DNA of 54,351 nt from AC-32 sp046726435 (GTDB taxonomy: Bacteria; Actinomycetota; Thermoleophilia; Gaiellales; Gaiellaceae): the NCBI GenBank assembly GCA_046726435.1, contig JBKPAM010000024.1:1-54351 (forward strand), given 5' to 3'. Every line of letters starts with the position of its first letter. Position 1 is the first letter of the stretch. Under the pieces are notes generated by a model that ran no database searches, was not told the DNA's origin, and saw only the letters and a list, made by a program, of their open reading frames with translations. Made by a program: the position numbers and the translations under genes. Shown here in pieces: positions 6,960 to 16,828 of the stretch.

Positions 6960-9900
6960 ATGGCTGAGCTGTTCGAGCCTCTGGCGACCGTACCCGACCA
7001 CCCGGCCCTCGAGCGGGAGGTGCTCGAGCGCTGGGAGGACGAGCGGACGTTCGACAGGCTGCGCGAGCAGAACGCCGGCGGGCCGCGCTTCAGCTTCCTC
7101 GACGGGCCGATCACCGCGAACGGCCCGATGGGCGTCCACCACGCCTGGGGCCGCGCGCTGAAGGACGTCTTCCAGCGCTACAAGGTGGCACGCGGGCACG
7201 AGCTGCGCTACCAGAACGGCTTCGACTGCCAGGGCCTCTGGGTCGAGGTCGAGGTCGAGAAGCAGCTGGGCCTCAACTCCAAGCGCGAGATCGAGGACTA
7301 CGGAATCGCCGAGTTCGCAGAGCGCTGCAAGGAGCGCGTCGCCAAGTACGTCGGCGTGATGATCGGGCAGTCGAAGCGCCTCGGCATGTGGATGGACTGG
7401 GGCAACGACTACCTCACCTTCTCGGACACGAACATCGAGTACATCTGGCGGTTCCTGAAGGAATGCCACCGGCGCGGCTGGCTCTACCTGGGACACCGCT
7501 CGACGCAATGGTGCCCGCGCTGCGGCACCTCGCTCTCGCAGCACGAACAGTCCGGCGAGGAGAACTACCGCGAGATGGAGCACCCGTCGCTCTACGTTCG
7601 CTTTCCACTCAAGCATCGTGAGGGCGAGTCACTCGTCGTCTGGACCACGACCCCGTGGACGCTCCCGGCCAACGTCGCCGCTGCGGTGAAGCCCGACGCC
7701 CAGTACGTGCTGAGCCCGGATGGAGGGTGGCGCGTGCGCGAGCTCGCCGGAGACGTCGAGCCGGTCCGGACAGTGCGCGGCGGGGAGCTCGTCGGGCTCG
7801 AGTACGAAGGGCCGTTCGACGACCTGCCCGCCCAGGACGGCGTCGTCCACCGCGTGATCCCCTGGGAGGACGTCGCCCTCGACGAGGGCACCGGGATCGT
7901 CCACATCGCACCGGGCGCGGGCGCCGAGGACTTCGAGCTCTCGCGGGTGCACGGTCTGCCCGTGCTCGGGCCGATCGACGAGTCCGGGCGCTTCCTCCCC
8001 GGCTACGGGGATTTCGAGGGTCTCTCAACGGAGGAAGCGGCCAAGCCGATCGTCCAGGCGCTCGAGGACCGCGGCCTTCTGATCGATGCCGGGACGATCG
8101 TCCACCGCTACCCGATCTGCTGGCGCTGCAAGACGCCGCTCCTCTTCCGCATGGTCGACGACTGGTTCATCTCGCTGGCCGAGCTCAGGCAGCCGCTGCT
8201 CGATGCCAACAACGAGGTCGAGTGGACGCCGCCGCAGTACAAGAAGCGGATGGACGACTGGCTGCGCAACATGGGCGACTGGAACATCTCCCGGAAGCGC
8301 TACTTCGGGCTGCCGCTGCCCTTCTATCCCTGCAAGTGCGGTCGGCTGAACGTGATCGGCTCGCGGGAGGAGCTCGAGGAGCGCGCGACCGCCGGCCTCG
8401 AGCAGCTGCAGGAGCTCCACCGCCCGTGGATCGACGAAGTGCCGATCCGCTGCGAGTCCTGCGAGGAGGAGCTTCGCCGCATCCCGGAGGTCGGCGACGC
8501 CTGGCTCGACGCGGGGATCGTCCCGCTCTCGACGCTCGGCTGGGAAAGCCCGAAGTGGGTGCCGGGCGGCTACGGGACCGGCGCTGCGAAGGGCTTGACC
8601 GGCGCCGATCTCCCCGACCACGCCTACTGGGAGCAGTGGTTCCCGGCGGACTGGATCTCGGAGAGCCGAGAGCAGATCCGGCTCTGGTTCTACTCAATCG
8701 GCGTGATGGCGATGACGATGGTCGGCCGCTTGCCGTACCGCTCGGTGCTCGCCTACGAGCGCGTCCACGACGAGCACGGACGCGAGATGCACAAGTCGAC
8801 CGGGAACGCGATCGAGGCAAACGAGGCGTTCGAGCGAATGGGCGCGGACGTGATGCGCTGGCTCTACTGCTCGACGCCGCCGCAGCAGAACGTGAACTTC
8901 GGCTACGGCCTCGCGGACGAGGTGAAGCGGCGGCTGTTGACACTCTGGAACTCCGTCGGGTTCTTCGTCACGTACGCGAACATCGCGGGCCGGCGGCCCG
9001 AATGGGGCGCCGAGCCGTCCTCGCAGCACGCGCTCGACCGCTGGCTCGTCGCGCGCACAGGGCAGCTCGTCGCCGAGCTGCAGGACGGGTACGAGCGCTA
9101 CTGGCCTCCCGCCCTGACCTCGGCCTTCGAGCGCTACGTCGAGGACCTCTCCAACTGGTACATCCGGCGCTCGCGGCGGCGATTCTGGGACGGCGAGGCG
9201 GAGACGCTCGACACGCTCTGGTGGTCGCTCGTCCAGGCACTGCGCGTCATCGCGCCGGTAATGCCGTTCCTCGCCGACCACCTCTGGCGAACGCTCGTGC
9301 TCGAGGGGCCGGACTCCGTCCACCTCGCCGGGTGGCCCGAGGGCGCCGAGCCGGACGAGGCGCTGCTCGAGGAGATGGCCGCGGTGCGCCGCGTGGTCGA
9401 GCTCGGCCGCCAGGCTCGGGCGCAGTCGGGGCTCAAGCTCCGCCAGCCCCTGCGCAGACTCGTCGTCCAGGGCGCCGAGGCTGCCGAGGGCCACGCGGGC
9501 GAGATCGCGGACGAGCTGAGCGTGAAGGAGGTCGAGTTCGGCCCCGTCGAGGCGACCGAGGTGCGGGTCAAGCCGAATTTGCCCCTGCTCGGCCCGAAGC
9601 TCGGCAAGGAGCTCGCCGCGGTGCGGGCGGCGCTCGAGGCGGGCGAGTTCGAGGAGCTGGACGGCGGCCGGCTGCGGGTCAACGGCCACGAGCTCTCGCC
9701 GGAGGAAGTGCTGGTCGAGCGCCGCGGCAAGGACGGCTGGGCGGTCGCCGGCGAGGACGGGCTGACGGTCGCGCTCGACCTCGCGCTCGACCCCGCCCTC
9801 GAGCTCGAGGGGCGGGCGCGTGAGCTGATCCACCGGGTCAACACGATGCGCAAGGACGTGGGCCTGAAGATCACCGACCGGATCGCCCTCACGCTCCCGC

Positions 9901-10001
9901 GCGACGGTTCCGACCTGCTGGAGCACCGGGACTGGATCGCGGGCGAGACGCTCGCCACGCGAGTCGAGCTCGGCGACGAGCTGCGAATCGACAAGGCGTA
10001 G
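6960..10001 (+). CDS. ileS: Isoleucyl-tRNA synthetase
   Basis: 1013 residues, the longer eukaryote-like IleS type. The HIGH-equivalent is MGVHHAWGRALKDVF (about residues 58-72). The KMSKS-equivalent is EMHKSTGNAI, a variant in which the first Lys is replaced. Between them lie the CP1 editing domain (WTTTPWTLPAN, then GTGIVHIAPGAGAEDF) and cysteine knuckles (WCPRCGTSL, RCESCEEEL) that probably bind zinc. The C-terminal anticodon-binding domain and a long tail are intact. It charges tRNA-Ile. The short 80-bp leader leaves no room for a T-box, which some actinobacterial ileS genes have. Confidence 0.97.
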   Translation: MAELFEPLATVPDHPALEREVLERWEDERTFDRLREQNAGGPRFSFLDGPITANGPMGVHHAWGRALKDVFQRYKVARGHELRYQNGFDCQGLWVEVEVEKQLGLNSKREIEDYGIAEFAERCKERVAKYVGVMIGQSKRLGMWMDWGNDYLTFSDTNIEYIWRFLKECHRRGWLYLGHRSTQWCPRCGTSLSQHEQSGEENYREMEHPSLYVRFPLKHREGESLVVWTTTPWTLPANVAAAVKPDAQYVLSPDGGWRVRELAGDVEPVRTVRGGELVGLEYEGPFDDLPAQDGVVHRVIPWEDVALDEGTGIVHIAPGAGAEDFELSRVHGLPVLGPIDESGRFLPGYGDFEGLSTEEAAKPIVQALEDRGLLIDAGTIVHRYPICWRCKTPLLFRMVDDWFISLAELRQPLLDANNEVEWTPPQYKKRMDDWLRNMGDWNISRKRYFGLPLPFYPCKCGRLNVIGSREELEERATAGLEQLQELHRPWIDEVPIRCESCEEELRRIPEVGDAWLDAGIVPLSTLGWESPKWVPGGYGTGAAKGLTGADLPDHAYWEQWFPADWISESREQIRLWFYSIGVMAMTMVGRLPYRSVLAYERVHDEHGREMHKSTGNAIEANEAFERMGADVMRWLYCSTPPQQNVNFGYGLADEVKRRLLTLWNSVGFFVTYANIAGRRPEWGAEPSSQHALDRWLVARTGQLVAELQDGYERYWPPALTSAFERYVEDLSNWYIRRSRRRFWDGEAETLDTLWWSLVQALRVIAPVMPFLADHLWRTLVLEGPDSVHLAGWPEGAEPDEALLEEMAAVRRVVELGRQARAQSGLKLRQPLRRLVVQGAEAAEGHAGEIADELSVKEVEFGPVEATEVRVKPNLPLLGPKLGKELAAVRAALEAGEFEELDGGRLRVNGHELSPEEVLVERRGKDGWAVAGEDGLTVALDLALDPALELEGRARELIHRVNTMRKDVGLKITDRIALTLPRDGSDLLEHRDWIAGETLATRVELGDELRIDKA

Positions 10002-10004
10002 CCG

Positions 10005-11000
10005 ATGCCTGAGCCCGCGATCGAAGCGCAACAGCTCGTGCGCGAGTTCAAGAAGGGCCCTCGCGCGGTCGACGCGATCGACCTCGCCGTCGCTCCGGGC
10101 GAGATCTACGGGTTCCTGGGTCCCAACGGCGCGGGCAAGTCGACGACCGTACACATGCTGACGACGTTGCTGCCGCCGACCTCGGGGAGCGCGCGCGTGG
10201 CCGGCTTCGACGTCGTCCGCGAGGGGCCGCAGGTGCGGCGTCGCATCGGGGCGGCGCTCCAGGAGGCCGCGCTCGACCCGCTCCTCACCGGACGCGAGCA
10301 CCTGCGCCTCCAGGCCTCGCTCCAGGCCCTGCCGCGCCACGAGCGATCGCGGCGCGCCGACGAGCTGTTAGCGCGCGTCGGCCTGCGCGAGGCGGCCGAC
10401 CGCAAGGTGCGCGGCTACTCGGGTGGGATGAAGCGCAGGCTCGACCTCGCCCTGGCGCTCGTCCACCGCCCGGAGATCCTCTTCCTCGACGAGCCCACGA
10501 CCGGTCTCGACGTGCAGAGCCGCACCGCGCTGTGGGGCGAAGTGAGCCGGCTGGCCAATGAGGACGGGGTGACGGTCTTCCTGACCACGCAGTACCTCGA
10601 GGAGGCCGACGTCCTCGCTGACCGGGTTGGAATCATCGACCACGGCCGAATCGTCGCGGAGGGCCCGCCCGCGGCGCTCAAGGCGGAGATCGGCCGCGCG
10701 ACGGTGGAGGCGATCCCGTGCGATGAAGCCGACCTGCCCAAGACGGCGGGGATTCTCGAGCGGTTCGGCGACCGGGTCACCTCGACCAAGGGCGTCGCCG
10801 TCCGGTTGCGTGACGGAAGGGTCGGCCTCGCGGACATCGTCCGCGCCCTTGACGCTGACGGCCTCGAGCCAGAGAACTTGGAGCTCCACCAGCCGTCGCT
10901 CGACGACGTCTTCCTCGCCAAGACCGGCCGCTCGCTCGAGGGCGCGGGCGACGAAGAGGACGATCAGCGGCAACCGGGCCTCGCCATGGGCTCGGCGTGA
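10005..11000 (+). CDS. ABC transporter ATPase, DrrA-type
   Basis: 331 residues. Walker A is GPNGAGKST (about residues 38-46), the signature is YSGGMKRRLDLAL, Walker B is ILFLDEPTTGLD, and the switch His lies in FLTTQYLEEADVLADRVGII. The C-terminal extension (about residue 230 onward) is the DrrA/DUF4162-type regulatory tail. It energises export by the two permeases that follow. It starts 3 bp after ileS and overlaps the first permease by GTGA, so ileS and the exporter may be co-transcribed. The substrate is unknown; the family exports drugs, lipids or glycolipids. Confidence 0.93.
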   Translation: MPEPAIEAQQLVREFKKGPRAVDAIDLAVAPGEIYGFLGPNGAGKSTTVHMLTTLLPPTSGSARVAGFDVVREGPQVRRRIGAALQEAALDPLLTGREHLRLQASLQALPRHERSRRADELLARVGLREAADRKVRGYSGGMKRRLDLALALVHRPEILFLDEPTTGLDVQSRTALWGEVSRLANEDGVTVFLTTQYLEEADVLADRVGIIDHGRIVAEGPPAALKAEIGRATVEAIPCDEADLPKTAGILERFGDRVTSTKGVAVRLRDGRVGLADIVRALDADGLEPENLELHQPSLDDVFLAKTGRSLEGAGDEEDDQRQPGLAMGSA

Positions 11001-11773
11001 CCGGTTTCGTAGACCAGGTCTACCTCCTCGGACGGCGCTCCGTCGTCCGGACGATTCGGCAGCCCGCGAACGTGGTCGCACCGCTGCTCTTCCCGATGCT
11101 GCTCCTGGCCGTCAACTCCGGCGGGCTGAAGGCAGAGACCCAACTCCCGGGCTTCCCGACGAACTCGTTCGTCGCCTTCGCGCTGGCCGTGCCGTTCATC
11201 CAGGGCGCGCTGTTCGCGACGATGAACACCGGCACCGACCTCGCTAGAGACATCCAGACCGGGTTCCTGAACCGGCTCTCGCTGACGCCGATGCGCGGGG
11301 TCGCGCTGCTCGCCGGCCAGCTCGGCGGCGTGGTCGTGCTAGGGATCGTCCAGGCCGCGGTCTACCTGGGCGTCGGCTACGCCGTCGGCGTGCGCCTGCA
11401 GTCGGGTGCGGCGGGCGTGCTCGTCCTCTTCCTGTTCGCGATCCTCGTCTCGCTCGGCTTCGGAGCCCTCGGCGCGTTCGCGGCACTGCGGACCGGCTCC
11501 GGAGAGGCGGTGCAGAGCCTCTTCCCGGCGTTCTTCGTCTTCCTGTTCATCTCCTCGATGAACATCCCGCGGAACCTGATCGAGGCAACGTGGTTCCGCG
11601 ACCTCGCCACTGCCAACCCGGTCTCGTACCTGCTCGAGTGCGTTCGCAGCCTGATCATCACGGGCTGGGATGCCGAGGCGCTCGCGCTGGGCTTCGGGAT
11701 CGCCGGCGCGATCGTGGCCGTGGCGCTCGCGCTCGCGAGCTGGGCGCTCAGGGTCAGGATGGCGCGCTCGTGA
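10997..11773 (+). CDS. ABC-2 family permease, first subunit
   Basis: 258 residues, with six predicted membrane segments. The opening LGRRSVVRTIRQPANVVAPL and the central LSLTPMRGVALLAGQL are typical of DrrB/ABC-2 permeases. The start is GTG at 10997, overlapping the ATPase stop; its own stop overlaps the next start at GTGA. It forms the membrane pore with the following homologous subunit as a heterodimer. Confidence 0.92.
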   Translation: MTGFVDQVYLLGRRSVVRTIRQPANVVAPLLFPMLLLAVNSGGLKAETQLPGFPTNSFVAFALAVPFIQGALFATMNTGTDLARDIQTGFLNRLSLTPMRGVALLAGQLGGVVVLGIVQAAVYLGVGYAVGVRLQSGAAGVLVLFLFAILVSLGFGALGAFAALRTGSGEAVQSLFPAFFVFLFISSMNIPRNLIEATWFRDLATANPVSYLLECVRSLIITGWDAEALALGFGIAGAIVAVALALASWALRVRMARS

Positions 11774-12537
11774 GAAGCTTTGCAGTCGCCCGTGGCGTCG
11801 CGTGGCGGACGCTGCACAACGTGTTCACGAATCCGTCCCTGCTGCTGCCGTCGCTCGTTTTCCCGCTGTTCTTCTTCACCGCCTTCGCGGGTGGTCTCTC
11901 GAGCATCAGGGAGGTTCCCGGCTTCGACTTCCCGAGCGGCTACACCGCGTTCCAGTTCGTCTTCGTGCTGCTGCAGTCGGCGGCGTTCGGCGGAGTCTTC
12001 ACCGGCTTCGGGATCGCACGCGACTTCGAGGGGGGTTTTGCCCGGCGCCTGCTCCTGGCGGCGCCGAACCGCACCGGGATCGTGCTCGGGTACGCCGTGG
12101 CCGCCCTCGGCCGCTGGCTCGTGACCGCGACCTTCCTCACCGCCGTTGCGCTGTCGGTGGGGATGCAGGTGGGCGGCAGCGGGATCGACCTCGTCGGGCT
12201 CTATACGCTGGCCGTCTTCGTCAACGCGGCCGCGGTCCTGTGGGCGGCCGGAGTCGCGATGAGGTTCCGGACGATGCAGGCCGGCCCGGTGATGCAGTTC
12301 CCCGTCTTCCTCGTCCTCTTCTTCGCGCCGGTCTACGTCCCGCTCGCGCTGCTGAGCGGCTGGATCCATGCGGTTGCCACGGTCAATCCGGTCACGCGCG
12401 TGCTCGAGTCCGCCCGGGGCTTCATCGCGGGCCAGCCGACCGAGGTGGCGCTTGCCTACGGCACGGCGCTCGCGCTAGTGCTGCTGTTCTCGATCTGGGC
12501 CCTGCGCGGCCTCCGCAAGGCAGAGGCGGCGGGCTAA
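11770..12537 (+). CDS. ABC-2 family permease, second subunit
   Basis: 255 residues from the GTG at 11770, which overlaps the preceding stop codon. It is homologous to the first permease (VARGVAWRTLHNVFTNPSLL opening, FARRLLLAAPNRTGIVLGYA in the ABC-2 core) and has six hydrophobic segments. Longer upstream frame overlaps the first permease and is not used. Gene pairs of this kind encode heterodimeric exporters. Confidence 0.92.
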   Translation: MRSFAVARGVAWRTLHNVFTNPSLLLPSLVFPLFFFTAFAGGLSSIREVPGFDFPSGYTAFQFVFVLLQSAAFGGVFTGFGIARDFEGGFARRLLLAAPNRTGIVLGYAVAALGRWLVTATFLTAVALSVGMQVGGSGIDLVGLYTLAVFVNAAAVLWAAGVAMRFRTMQAGPVMQFPVFLVLFFAPVYVPLALLSGWIHAVATVNPVTRVLESARGFIAGQPTEVALAYGTALALVLLFSIWALRGLRKAEAAG

Positions 12538-12837
12538 CCGCGGCTGAGCGGCCGCCGGCAAGGAGGCGTCACGGACCGGCGTTGCCGCACGGGGTAAAGC
12601 CCGTCGCTCGGGGGGTGGTGGCGACGGGCTCTCCCCATTGCTCGCCGCGGGCCCACAAGGCCAGGTACGGGCACCGCAGCTCGCATCGCCCAGTACCGGC
12701 CACGGTATCTGGCGCAGCCCGGTATTCCAATAGGCCGTTCGGCCCATCTTTCCAAGTCGGAAGGTTGGGCTTTTCCGACCAGGATTTCGGCCGTCTCGAC
12801 GCCAAGAGAGGGCCTCCGTATTATCCGAACCGGCCCA
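12538..12837 (+). other. Intergenic leader with two hairpins, no gene
   Basis: 300 bp between the exporter and the large sensor gene. I see no credible coding frame. A perfect 9-bp stem (GCCCGTCGC at 12599-12607 with GCGACGGGC at 12621-12629) may end the exporter transcript, although no T-run follows. A second inverted repeat (GTCGGAA at 12756-12762 with TTCCGAC at 12773-12779) lies 58 bp before the sensor start and could be an operator or leader structure. I tested it by eye against cyclic-di-GMP and ZTP riboswitch cores and found no convincing match. Confidence 0.4.
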
Positions 12838-15800
12838 GTGAGCACCGAAGATCAGGCGGTCTACTTCAACGCGATCCCGCTGTTCGTGCTTGCCGCCGCG
12901 TACCTGGCCGTGGCCGCGGCGCTCGTCCCGACGCTCTGGCGGGAGCGGCGCCGAGTGTCGGTCGCCGATGTCGCGCTCGCGGCGATCTTTCCGGCGATCG
13001 GGATCTCGGCCGCGGTCTTTGGTGCCGTCGTCCTCTACGACCGCTCGCCGGTCGGTGGGCACGTCTGGCCGCCGTTCATCGCGATCGTGCTGCTGCTGTT
13101 GCCTGCATTCGTCTTCCTGCGCCGTTGGGGCGAGCCCGCAGGCGTGGTGATGAGCGGTCCCCGCGCCCGCGAGGCTGAGGAGCGCGTCAGCGCGCGAGAC
13201 CGCGAGCTCGACGCCGTCGCCCGCATCGTCAACGCCCTGGCCCGTGTGCAGGCACCGGTCGAGGCGGCCCGCACGCTGCTGGACGAGGTCGAGGCCCTGC
13301 TCGGCACCGAGTTCAACGCGCTCGCGCTCATCACCGAGGACGAGAACGAGGCGACCGGCCTGCTCGCCCGATCGGGTGGGCAAGACCTCGCCTGGTGGAG
13401 CGACGTGCGCGTGCATCTGTACAACGAGCCGTCCGGGATCGCGAGCGCCTACTTCGAGGCCGCGCCGGTCTCTGTCTACGACGTCGAGTCGTCGCCGCTG
13501 ATCAGCCGCCGGCTTGCGGCGGTGGCAAAGGGCAAGAGCGCGGCGTTCGTCCCGCTGATCGTCGACGAGCGGGTGATGGGCGTGCTGGTCGTCGCGTCGA
13601 CGCAGGAACGGCGCGCCTTCGCCTCCGAGGACCTCCGCCTGATGGAGGCGCTGGCCGGTGAGGCGGCAATCGCGCTCTCCCGGACGAGGTCGGCCTCTGC
13701 GCTCGACCAGGCCCTGGAGCGCGAGCGCCTCGTCGCGAAGATCTCGCGGCGCGTCCGCTCCGTGCACGACCTCGACGCCGTGACGCGCGTGGCCGTGACC
13801 GAGACCGGGCGGGCGATCGGCGCCTCGCGCTGCTTCATCCGGCTTGGTGGGCGCGACGAGTCGATGTCGGTCCGCGCCGAGTGGTTCGCCGAGGGCATGA
13901 AGCCGATTGGGCCTGCCGGAGCCCTTGCGCTTCCGGTCACGAACCTCGCCGCTCGGGAACGGCGGACGATTGCGATCGCGGACGTCCTCGCCGCCCAGGA
14001 GCTCGACGAGAAGCTCGGCAGCATCGAGGCACTGACCGCGCTCGGGACCCGGGCCGCGCTCGCGACGCCGGTGATCGTCTTCGAGCGGATGATCGGCGTC
14101 CTCGCCCTCCACCGTAACGAGGCAGGTCCCTGGACGCCCGCGGACGTGCTGCTCGCTGAGGCGGTCGCGCGCGAGATCGGCCTCGCGCTGCACACCGCGA
14201 GCCTGCTGGACGAGAACGAGCGGCGCCTGGGCGAGCAGACGGCCCTCCTGAAAGCCGCGCAGACGGTGGCGAGCGAGCTCGAGCTCGACACCGTCCTGCA
14301 GCGCCTCGTCGACGAGGTCGCCGCGCTGCTCGAGGCCGAGGCGGTCGACTGCTACCTGCTCGACCCGGACCGCGGGACGCTGCGCTGCGCCGCGGTGCAC
14401 GGCCTCCCCGAGGACGTCGTCGGCTTCGAGTTCTCCGGTGAGCGGGGCGCTGCGGGCCGTGCGATCGCGCGTGGCAGGCCCGTGCTGACAGACGACTACG
14501 GCAGCGGTCGAGAGTCCGTTCCCCATCCGGCCTACGACGGGCTCCGCAGCGCGATCGTGGCGCCGATGCGCTGGTCGGGTGAGGCGATCGGGATCCTCGG
14601 GGTCGGCACGCGTGACCACCCCTCGCGGCGGTTCACGCAGGGCGATGCGGGCCTGCTCGAGGCGTTCGCAAGCCTCGCCGCGCTGTCGCTCCGCAATGCC
14701 GAGACCTTCGCCGACCGCGCGCGGCAGGCCCGGATCCAGCGCGGCTTCTACCGGATCGCTTCCGTCCTCGGTGAGCCGATCTCGCGCGAGGAGACCTTCG
14801 ACGCGCTCGCCCAGGCCGCGTGCGAGGCGCTCGGCGGCGGCAGCGCCGCGGTGCTGATGCCGCGCGACGACGACCTCCGGCTCGCCGGCCTGCACGGGCT
14901 CCCCGGGCTGCTGATCAAGTTCCTGGAAGACGGGCTCGACGATCCGTCGGGGCCGCTGCGCACGACCGCACGCGGGGGGCGCGTGCTCGCGGCGCCGAAC
15001 CTGGACGGCGACGATCGCTTCGACGAGGAGTGGCAGAGCGTGACCCGCGAGTCGGGCTACCGCTCGCTGCTCGCTGTCCCGGTCGAGGCGCCGGGCATCG
15101 AGGGTGCGCTGGTGCTCGTGTTCTTCCCCGATGCGCGGCGCTTCGTCGACGACGACCTCGAGCTCGCGCAGAACCTGGCCGGCGCGGCCCGGGGCGCACT
15201 GCACCGAAGCGAGCTGTTCGAGGGCGAGCGGCGCTCCCGGGCGCTGGCGCAGGAGCTCGCGCGCACCAGCACGCTCCTTGGCACCGAGCTCGACCCGGCC
15301 GCCCTGCTCGAGGAGGTCGTCCGCTTGGCACCGGCGCTCCTCGAGGCCGACGCGTCAGTGGTTCGGGTGCTGGAGGGAGACGAGCTGGTCGCGGACGCGG
15401 CCACCGGCCCCGACGCGGCCGCGATGCTCGAGTCGCGCGTGGCCTCGACCGCCCGCCTGGCGGGCGACGCCGTGCAGTCGCGCTCCCCCGTGGCGATCTC
15501 GGACGCCCGCGACGACCAGCGCCTCCTGCAGGCCGATCCCATGCTCGCCGCCGGCTACGCGTCCTGCGTCGCCGTCCCGCTCGTCGGCCCCGACGGGGGC
15601 GTGCACGGAGTCCTCTCTGTCTACGGCCGCGCCTCGAGGGCCTGGCGCGAGGAAGAGATCGAGGCGCTGATGGCCTTTGCGGCCAATGCTTCGGCGGCCC
15701 TCTCGAGCGCAGCGCTCTACCAGAGCGTCGCGCTCGAGAAGGAACGCAGCGTCGCGATCCTCTCGAACATCGCCGACGGGATCGTCGCCGTCGACCGGGA

Positions 15801-16782
15801 GGGCAAGGTCGTGCTCTGGAACGCCGCCGCCGAGCGCATTACCGGCGTTCCCACCGAGGAGGCCCTCAACCGCCACCCCGGGGAGGTGCTGCAGCGCGAG
15901 CTCGAGTCCGACAGCGAGGCACCTCTCGGCGAGCGGCTCGTCTCCATCAGGCGCGGCGGCGAGGAGATCTGGCTCTCGCTGACCGAGGCCGTGATGCGCG
16001 ACCCGACCGGCGCGGTTGCCGGACGCATCTTCGCCTTCCGCGACATCTCCGCCGAACGCGTCGTCGAGCAGATGAAGTCCGAGTTCGTCTCGAACGTCTC
16101 GCGCGAGCTGCGCTCCCCGCTGACCTCGATCTACGGATTCGCCGAGACGCTCCTGCGCGACGACGTCCTTTTCGGCGAGGAGGAGCGCACGACCTTCCTC
16201 GGCTACATCGCGTCGGAGGCAGGGCGCCTGACCGCGATCGTCGACCGGTTGCTGGCGGTGGCGCGCCTCGAGGGCGGCGATCTCCAGGTGCAACTCGCGC
16301 CCACCGACGTCGGCGCGCTCGTGGCCGAGGTCGTATCGGCGGCCAAGCAGTCGCTGCCCCTCGACCGCCACGAGCTCGTGCTCGACCTTCCCCCGGAGCC
16401 GCTGGCCGCGGACGCCGATCGCGAGAAGCTCCGGCAGATCGTCATGGATCTCGTCGAGAATGCCGTCAACTACTCGCCTGACGGCGGCACGGTCCGGGTG
16501 ACCGCGCGCCGCCGCGACGACAGCGTGGAGGTGAGCGTGGAAGACGAGGGGATTGGCATCCCGCAGTCCGAGCAGGGACGGATCTTCGCGAAGTTCTACC
16601 GGGCCGAAAGCGGCCGCAGGGACCTCGCCAGCGGCGGAACCGGCCTCGGGCTGTTCATCTCCAAGGAGCTGCTCGCGGCGATGCGCGGCCGCATCTGGGT
16701 CCGCTCACGCGAGGGCGAGGGCTCGAGCTTCGTCTTCTCGCTTCCGCTCTCCGGCCAGCCCGCCCTGAGCGAGCTGGAGTGA
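12838..16782 (+). CDS. Multi-GAF PAS sensor kinase-like protein lacking the H-box histidine
   Basis: 1314 residues from GTG. There are three N-terminal membrane segments (about 11-33, 43-66, 77-95), a short coiled linker, then about five GAF-like domains (roughly 125-280, 305-460, 480-620, 650-790, 815-960), a PAS domain (about 970-1080), HisKA (about 1078-1145) and HATPase (about 1190-1305). The HisKA motif reads NVSRELRSPLTSI: residue 1089 is Arg (CGC at 16102-16104) where His is expected. The ATPase boxes look intact (VENAVNYSP, DEGIGI, GTGLGLFIS). It is followed by a CheY-like receiver 46 bp downstream. It may sense several ligands or redox cues, but classical autophosphorylation at this site is not possible as the sequence stands. 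Confidence 0.9.
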   Translation: MSTEDQAVYFNAIPLFVLAAAYLAVAAALVPTLWRERRRVSVADVALAAIFPAIGISAAVFGAVVLYDRSPVGGHVWPPFIAIVLLLLPAFVFLRRWGEPAGVVMSGPRAREAEERVSARDRELDAVARIVNALARVQAPVEAARTLLDEVEALLGTEFNALALITEDENEATGLLARSGGQDLAWWSDVRVHLYNEPSGIASAYFEAAPVSVYDVESSPLISRRLAAVAKGKSAAFVPLIVDERVMGVLVVASTQERRAFASEDLRLMEALAGEAAIALSRTRSASALDQALERERLVAKISRRVRSVHDLDAVTRVAVTETGRAIGASRCFIRLGGRDESMSVRAEWFAEGMKPIGPAGALALPVTNLAARERRTIAIADVLAAQELDEKLGSIEALTALGTRAALATPVIVFERMIGVLALHRNEAGPWTPADVLLAEAVAREIGLALHTASLLDENERRLGEQTALLKAAQTVASELELDTVLQRLVDEVAALLEAEAVDCYLLDPDRGTLRCAAVHGLPEDVVGFEFSGERGAAGRAIARGRPVLTDDYGSGRESVPHPAYDGLRSAIVAPMRWSGEAIGILGVGTRDHPSRRFTQGDAGLLEAFASLAALSLRNAETFADRARQARIQRGFYRIASVLGEPISREETFDALAQAACEALGGGSAAVLMPRDDDLRLAGLHGLPGLLIKFLEDGLDDPSGPLRTTARGGRVLAAPNLDGDDRFDEEWQSVTRESGYRSLLAVPVEAPGIEGALVLVFFPDARRFVDDDLELAQNLAGAARGALHRSELFEGERRSRALAQELARTSTLLGTELDPAALLEEVVRLAPALLEADASVVRVLEGDELVADAATGPDAAAMLESRVASTARLAGDAVQSRSPVAISDARDDQRLLQADPMLAAGYASCVAVPLVGPDGGVHGVLSVYGRASRAWREEEIEALMAFAANASAALSSAALYQSVALEKERSVAILSNIADGIVAVDREGKVVLWNAAAERITGVPTEEALNRHPGEVLQRELESDSEAPLGERLVSIRRGGEEIWLSLTEAVMRDPTGAVAGRIFAFRDISAERVVEQMKSEFVSNVSRELRSPLTSIYGFAETLLRDDVLFGEEERTTFLGYIASEAGRLTAIVDRLLAVARLEGGDLQVQLAPTDVGALVAEVVSAAKQSLPLDRHELVLDLPPEPLAADADREKLRQIVMDLVENAVNYSPDGGTVRVTARRRDDSVEVSVEDEGIGIPQSEQGRIFAKFYRAESGRRDLASGGTGLGLFISKELLAAMRGRIWVRSREGEGSSFVFSLPLSGQPALSELE

Positions 16783-16828
16783 GGCGCGCCGTGATTGGGT
16801 ATACGCGCCTCCTACCACGAGAGGGCTC

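Noticed and set aside
12538..12837. Riboswitch before the sensor gene
   Set aside because: The cores of cyclic-di-GMP and ZTP classes are absent; only two plain hairpins are visible.
12475..15204. Long minus-strand open frame (about 900 codons) opposite the sensor gene
   Set aside because: It mirrors the codon structure of the real GAF-rich gene; the peptide is Arg/Asp-rich and lacks any domain.
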